From an uncultured Oscillospiraceae bacterium (GTDB lineage Bacteria > Bacillota > Clostridia > Oscillospirales > Oscillospiraceae): a stretch of 6,766 bases of DNA. The stretch lies in contig CAAFEV010000275.1 in assembly GCA_900762005.1 (NCBI GenBank), positions 1-6,766 on the forward strand. The letters are read 5' to 3'. Under the pieces are notes generated by a model that had not been told where the DNA came from, ran no database searches, and saw nothing but the letters and a program-made list of their open reading frames with translations. How positions within the stretch are numbered: position 1 is the first letter of the stretch; each line of letters starts with the position of its first letter. Both the position numbers and the translations under genes were made by a program. Positions 1-3,900 of this stretch are shown here, piece after piece.

Positions 1-380
1 CCGGTATTATGCTCGATATTGACCGATTTAAGATCATTAACGATACCTTCGGTCACTTGGTCGGCGACGAGGCAATCGGTGAGGCGGGAAAAATCCTTCA
101 CGCCTGCGCCGGTTCCCACGCTATGGCAGTCCGCTTTGCCGGAGATGAATTTGTCATTCTCCTGCGTATTTCGCGGATATCTGAAATCGAGGATATGGTG
201 ACGCAGATTCAAAGCCGTACAGAGAGCTTTAACGCACGTAAGGAACACACTTATCAGCTTTCGTTCTCCACTGGCTGTGCGGTATTTGACTCCCGGAAGG
301 ATACCATTGATTCGTTCCTGAATCGGATGGACGAGGAGATGTACACCGAGAAACAGAGAAAATTTGCCGATTGTGTATAA
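1..380 (+). CDS. GGDEF-domain protein, C-terminal part (probable diguanylate cyclase), 5' truncated by the window
   Basis: The frame is open from the window edge (first whole codon at base 3) to the TAA at 378-380, giving 125 residues. The ATG at base 9 lies inside the domain core, so it is not the real start. Visible GGDEF-family features are the LDIDRFKIINDTFGH block (first Asp normally binds Mg, Asn contacts guanine), the VGDEA segment, the signature RFAGDEF at 138-152, the LSFSTGCAVF strand, and the MDEEMYTEKQRK ending that matches the usual ADxAMYxAK element. In this family the domain condenses two GTP into c-di-GMP in the cytosol. The signature is AGDEF instead of GGDEF, with Asp, Glu and Phe kept. 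Known cyclases with Ala at this position make activity plausible. The inhibitory RxxD motif normally just before the signature is absent (GSHA there). The protein stops right after the domain, so any sensor or membrane part is N-terminal and outside the window. The family call is very secure; enzymatic activity is inferred. Confidence 0.93.
   Translation, partial: GIMLDIDRFKIINDTFGHLVGDEAIGEAGKILHACAGSHAMAVRFAGDEFVILLRISRISEIEDMVTQIQSRTESFNARKEHTYQLSFSTGCAVFDSRKDTIDSFLNRMDEEMYTEKQRKFADCV
138..152 (+). other. Variant GGDEF active-site loop (AGDEF)
   Basis: Codons gcc gga gat gaa ttt read AGDEF, preceded by Arg-Phe as in canonical RYGGDEF or RFGGDEF contexts. The acidic pair and the Phe are intact, and only the first Gly is replaced. 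The four residues at the usual I-site position, five residues upstream of the signature, are Gly-Ser-His-Ala, so product inhibition by c-di-GMP through RxxD is not expected. Confidence 0.9.
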
Positions 381-410
381 GCAACGGGAGTAACTGCCGG
401 AGTTAAAAAT

Positions 411-432
411 GGTTCTGTTATAAATGCTGGGG
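411..432 (+). repeat. Left terminal inverted repeat of the intergenic element
   Basis: It pairs with 837-858 in inverted orientation (16 of 22 positions). The inner 11 bases differ only at position 427, and the outer part keeps a shared TTCT. Confidence 0.6.
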
Positions 433-456
433 TATCGTGCGCATTGCAGGGAACGC

Positions 457-554
457 TCTCTCCCTCAGGTGCTTCGCGCCGGGTTTCGCTGCGGCGTAAC
501 AGGGGAAGCCAAGGGAGAGAGACAGGGGAACGGCGGGAGCAAGCCCCGCCCTAC
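457..554 (+). repeat. Palindromic repeat unit, copy 1
   Basis: The unit begins with TCTCTCCCTCAG (457-468), passes GGGGAAGCCAAG (502-513) and ends with a CGGCGGGAGCAAGCCCCGCC stem (531-550) followed by CTAC. A perfect 10-bp inverted repeat, CTCTCTCCCT at 456-465 against AGGGAGAGAG at 512-521, makes it a self-contained hairpin. A second small hairpin pairs GGCGGG (532-537) with CCCGCC (545-550). Confidence 0.6.
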
Positions 555-591
555 GGGTGCGGCGGAGGGACTGGAGATGGAAAACAGGGGT

Positions 592-829
592 TCTCTCCCT
601 CAGTCGCCTACGGCGACAGCCCCGGTTGCGGCATAGTCGCACTTCTCGCAAAAGCACGAATTGCTCGTCGCCGCTGCCCAGCCTTTTTGCTTGCTGTATC
701 CGCCACCGGCGGTGCTCGCAAACGGAGCCCTCGTCACAGCGCAGCCGTCAGCGATAACGAGATGCGACGTACCCCTCGCGGGTAGAGGGAGCCAAGAACG
801 GGAGACGGTGGGACAAGCCCCCTTCCTAC
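592..829 (+). repeat. Palindromic repeat unit, copy 2, enlarged
   Basis: It starts with the same 12 bases as copy 1 (TCTCTCCCTCAG, 592-603) and closes with AGGGAGCCAAG (786-796) and ACGGTGGGACAAGCCCC (805-821). CTCCCTC (595-601) pairs with GAGGGAG (785-791). Within it are a GTCGCC/GGCGAC hairpin (603-608 with 612-617) and an outer GTCGCA/TGCGAC pair (636-641 with 763-768). CTCGCAAA also occurs twice (645-652 and 715-722), each time followed by a CTCGTC segment. The core is about 140 bases longer than that of copy 1, which suggests insertion or internal duplication. Confidence 0.55.
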
Positions 830-836
830 AAGGCAG

Positions 837-858
837 CCCCAACATTTGGCATAGAATC
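837..858 (-). repeat. Right terminal inverted repeat of the intergenic element
   Basis: This is the partner of 411-432. Just inside it the stretch 824-833 is again an imperfect inverted match (7 of 10) to 442-451, so the inverted symmetry continues inward with unequal spacing. Confidence 0.6.
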
Positions 859-888
859 TATCATGATGTGTGCCCGATTTTCACTGGA

Positions 889-929
889 GCGCAAAGAAGG
901 CTGCCCGAAATGGGCAGCCTTCTTTGCGC
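889..929 (-). terminator. Intrinsic terminator of the giant surface-protein gene, probably bidirectional
   Basis: Bases 889-906 and 912-929 form a perfect 18-bp inverted repeat around a 5-base loop. On either strand a strong GGCTGCCC/GGGCAGCC stem is followed by TTCTTT, so the arm itself supplies a short U-rich run in both directions. It lies 12 bases past the stop codon of the minus-strand gene. It is also the first strong hairpin of terminator type after the plus-strand GGDEF gene, beyond the repeat element. There is no long uninterrupted U tract. Confidence 0.82.
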
Positions 930-941
930 ACGTAGTTTGTG

Positions 942-3900
942 TCAGTCTATGCTGTTTTTAATCTTTGCCACGGTATAAATCAGATGGTTGATGCCGGTGA
1001 CGGTGTTCTCTCCGGCGGTGACGGTTAGCGTTGCTTCTAATTTATAGTTGGCGAAGTAGGTAATATTGGGGTTTACCTGCAACGAGAAAGACTTTTGCAT
1101 GAGCTTATCGTCCTGCATTTCCGACTGGACGTTCATCTGCATGGCACCGAGCAGGGAAGCCCCGTCGCAGGTCAGCGCGGTGAGATACTGCGACAACTGA
1201 TTTTGAGGTATTTCCTGATAGGTCCCGTCCGGCAGCTTCCGCAGCAGACGGAAGGAGAGGACACTGTTCGTCAGTGCCTGCGGTACGCCGGTGAAATCCG
1301 CAATGACATCGAAGGTAATCAGTCCGCCGTTGGTCAAGTCCGTATCGTCAATCGTGTTGTGGAAATTGACGCCCAGGGTCAGCGTATCGCCGGTGGGCTG
1401 GACTGCCAACTGCGCCGCGTTTGCCAGGACTGTAGTCAGCGTGATGTGCGGCGTCATGGATACTTTGCTGCCGCTCTCCGGGCGGGCTACCATTTCGGTT
1501 AAGAAGAAATCCGCATTGAAATAGTAGTTGCTGTCCGGGAATGCGGCGTTGTAAACTGCGGCAGTAACTCTGGAAAAGTCCAACTGCACCGTGTAGGTGT
1601 CCATATTCGGAGGCTTCAGCAGCAAATCACCCGTTAAGGTGAAGCTGTTATCCGTTTGCGGGACCGACAGATAGTTGCTTTGCAGGACGTTGCGGTTGCG
1701 GTCGAGAATAGAAATCTCCGTGCCGGCGGGCAACGCGATTTCACGGTTGTTACCATCGCGGACGTAGAATTTGACAACACCGTAGTTGTGCAGATTTTCG
1801 TTCGTTGCGCGCATACTTTCGACGTAGTTGGGCGGATAGCTGACATTCAGGACTAAATCGACTGCAGTTGCCGCGCCGTCGTTCAGAATTTGCGATTGCA
1901 CCGGACTGCCGGTGATACCGAGCGCGGTTTTTGCAAATACCGTGACAAAGGCTCGATTCGCGCCTGTACGCTCCCGCTCGATGGTAACGTTGTGGGACGC
2001 CTCTGCATCGGCGTAGAGATAAAATGCAGCAGGCTGCAGGGGATTGACCGTGTAGTTTTCCGGGAAGGTAACGATCATCAGATAACGCTCCAGACCGTAA
2101 ATCTCCTTTTGCGCCGCAGTCAGCTCCGTTCCGCCGAAGGTTGTAAGACCCGTGAGCGCACGTAACTCGGACAGGGGAATATAGGTCAGTGCGTTATTCT
2201 CCGCCGCGGTGCTTTGAAAATCCGCAAAGCTGATCTCAGTCGATGCCGCAGCTAAGGTCTGATAATATGCCTGATAGCCCGCCGGTGTGCTGCTGTTCAG
2301 GTCTATCATCGTGAAAACAGTGCCGACAGGGAAGGGCGTTCCCGCATCCGTCAGCGTGTCATTCATGCTGCGCAGAAGCTTGTCAAAGTTCCAATCGTTG
2401 TTGTTGCGCATCTCGTTGTAGACATACTCCAAATAGAGCGAAATCGTACCGTCTGCGTCGGTGCTGGTCTGGAAGCCAGTGGCTGCGGATTGGAAGAAAT
2501 TGCTCAGACCGTATTCTTCATACCCTAAGGGCATGACATGAGTGTTGAGGTGAAGCACCTGCGGATAATACAGCAGCAAATTCATGGCATAGGTGTCTGT
2601 CGCATTATTCGCGCCGCTGTTGTTCGTAAACGTCACGGTCAGTACGGTAAAGGTGCGTTCGTCATCGGAAATAATGTCGTACTGGTTGCCGTTTTTGAAT
2701 ACGCCGTCTGTTTCGTTGTAAATCACACTGCCGCTGTTGCGCTCGGCGGACTGCGTCAGCGTGGTAGCGGTTGCAGTCTGCGTGACGGTGTACTGACGTG
2801 AGTCAAACGCGACCGTCAGCCCCTCCGCTTGCCAATCGGAAATGCCAGAGTTCGTCATGAGATTTAAATACTGCTTCAGAACCGTGTCTACGTTGCCGTT
2901 TAAAGCAAATAGCGGCAGCTGTGCGATATCCGCCAGCGCGGTATCATCAACATCAGCATAGGTTATCAAGGCCGTATCCAGCGCGGTCTGATCCAGCTTT
3001 ACCGCGCTCTTCCACCATGAAACAGAGCTGTTTTGATAAGACGGAGTACGTGTTCCGGTAACAAAACCGACGGCATCGGAGCTGAACCGCCAACCGCCCA
3101 CGCTGTAGGAGGGCTCTGTTGCAATTTCCTGCGCCGTGTTTACATGGTAAGAGGTGTAGACGATTGCTTTCTTAGAGGGCGTTCCGTTGTTGATTTCAGC
3201 CGTTAAGGGTGCGGCAGAGGTGTCCAAGCGGCTGACTGCAAGCAACTGTACAACCGAAGCAGCACTCGCTTTGCCAATCCATATGCCGACTTTTGCGTTG
3301 GTAAGCGAAGCGGGGGCTGCGGCTGCCGTGAGAATATAGGAATATTTACCGCTGTTTGCAAAGGTTGCACTCGTGGCACCGATGCGGTTGTTGCTCCAGA
3401 GAATCCCGTTGCCGTAGAGCTTTGCGTTATGAAGCCCTGCCAGACCGCCGGTGAAGTTGTCGGAGCGTTCCGGAGTACGGGTGATGGCGCAATCCTTTAC
3501 GGTAACACGGTTCATGTAGCAGTTGGCTTCCCTGCCGCTTGCGGAGGTGGAGGTCGCTAAGACGCCGCCAGCGCAGCAGCTCGCATCTCTGGAGTAGGAG
3601 TACAGCCAAGCAGAGTCTACCGTGGAATCGCTCACAAGGACGGTTCGTGCGGAGCCTTGCGTGCCGCCGGTAATCTTTCCGATTACACCGGAGGCAACAC
3701 GGCCTGCAAGCCGTGCGCCGGTTAGCTTAAAGTTGGATACGGTTACATTGGCGGCAGAGTCTGACACCGCACCGGCGGCGACACTTTGATCATTGGAGAC
3801 GGGCGCAACAATGTAGACGGGGGTGGTCACGGAACCGATTTGCGTCGCACCATTCTCACTTTCGTCGATAATCACCGTGCCGAGCTCCTGATTACAATAG

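Larger units (their letters stand above)
411..858. mobile_element. Decayed MITE-like palindromic repeat element, no coding capacity
   Basis: This block fills most of the gap between the two convergent genes. Its ends form imperfect terminal inverted repeats: 411-432 against the reverse complement of 837-858 match at 16 of 22 positions. The core AAATGCTGGGG (422-432) pairs with CCCCAACATTT (837-847) at 10 of 11 positions. The interior is clearly G+C-richer (67% and 65% in 481-540 and 541-600, by count) than the flanks (38% in 361-420, 43% in 841-900). Inside are two diverged copies of a CTCTCCCTCAG...GCCAAG...CAAGCCCC...CCTAC unit and several small hairpins. No transposase or credible gene is present. 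I see no convincing target-site duplication outside the repeats, so the exact ends are uncertain. The style resembles interspersed palindromic repeats of gut Clostridia as I remember them; that resemblance is not checked. It could also be a composite of several REP-like repeats rather than one mobile unit. Confidence 0.6.

Noticed and set aside
9..11. ATG as the start of the GGDEF protein
   Set aside because: It falls inside the conserved core strand of the domain. The frame is open upstream to the window edge, and the N-terminal quarter of the domain would be missing.
391..405. TAACT-GCCGG-AGTTA hairpin followed by AAAA just after the GGDEF stop, as a terminator
   Set aside because: The stem is only 5 bp and A+T-rich, and A residues rather than a U tract follow on the plus strand.
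457..829. CRISPR-like array
   Set aside because: There are only two diverged, unequal units with no regularly spaced identical repeats or spacers.
403..866. Target-site duplication flanking the intergenic element
   Set aside because: The bases just outside the terminal repeats (AAAAAT on the left, TATCAT on the right) do not match. No direct repeat with consistent placement was found.
418..978. Several 66-113-codon open frames on both strands in the intergenic block
   Set aside because: They overlap each other in different frames, are Arg/Pro/Ser-rich, and coincide with the G+C-rich palindromic repeats. They show no protein-like pattern and look like chance frames in repeat DNA.
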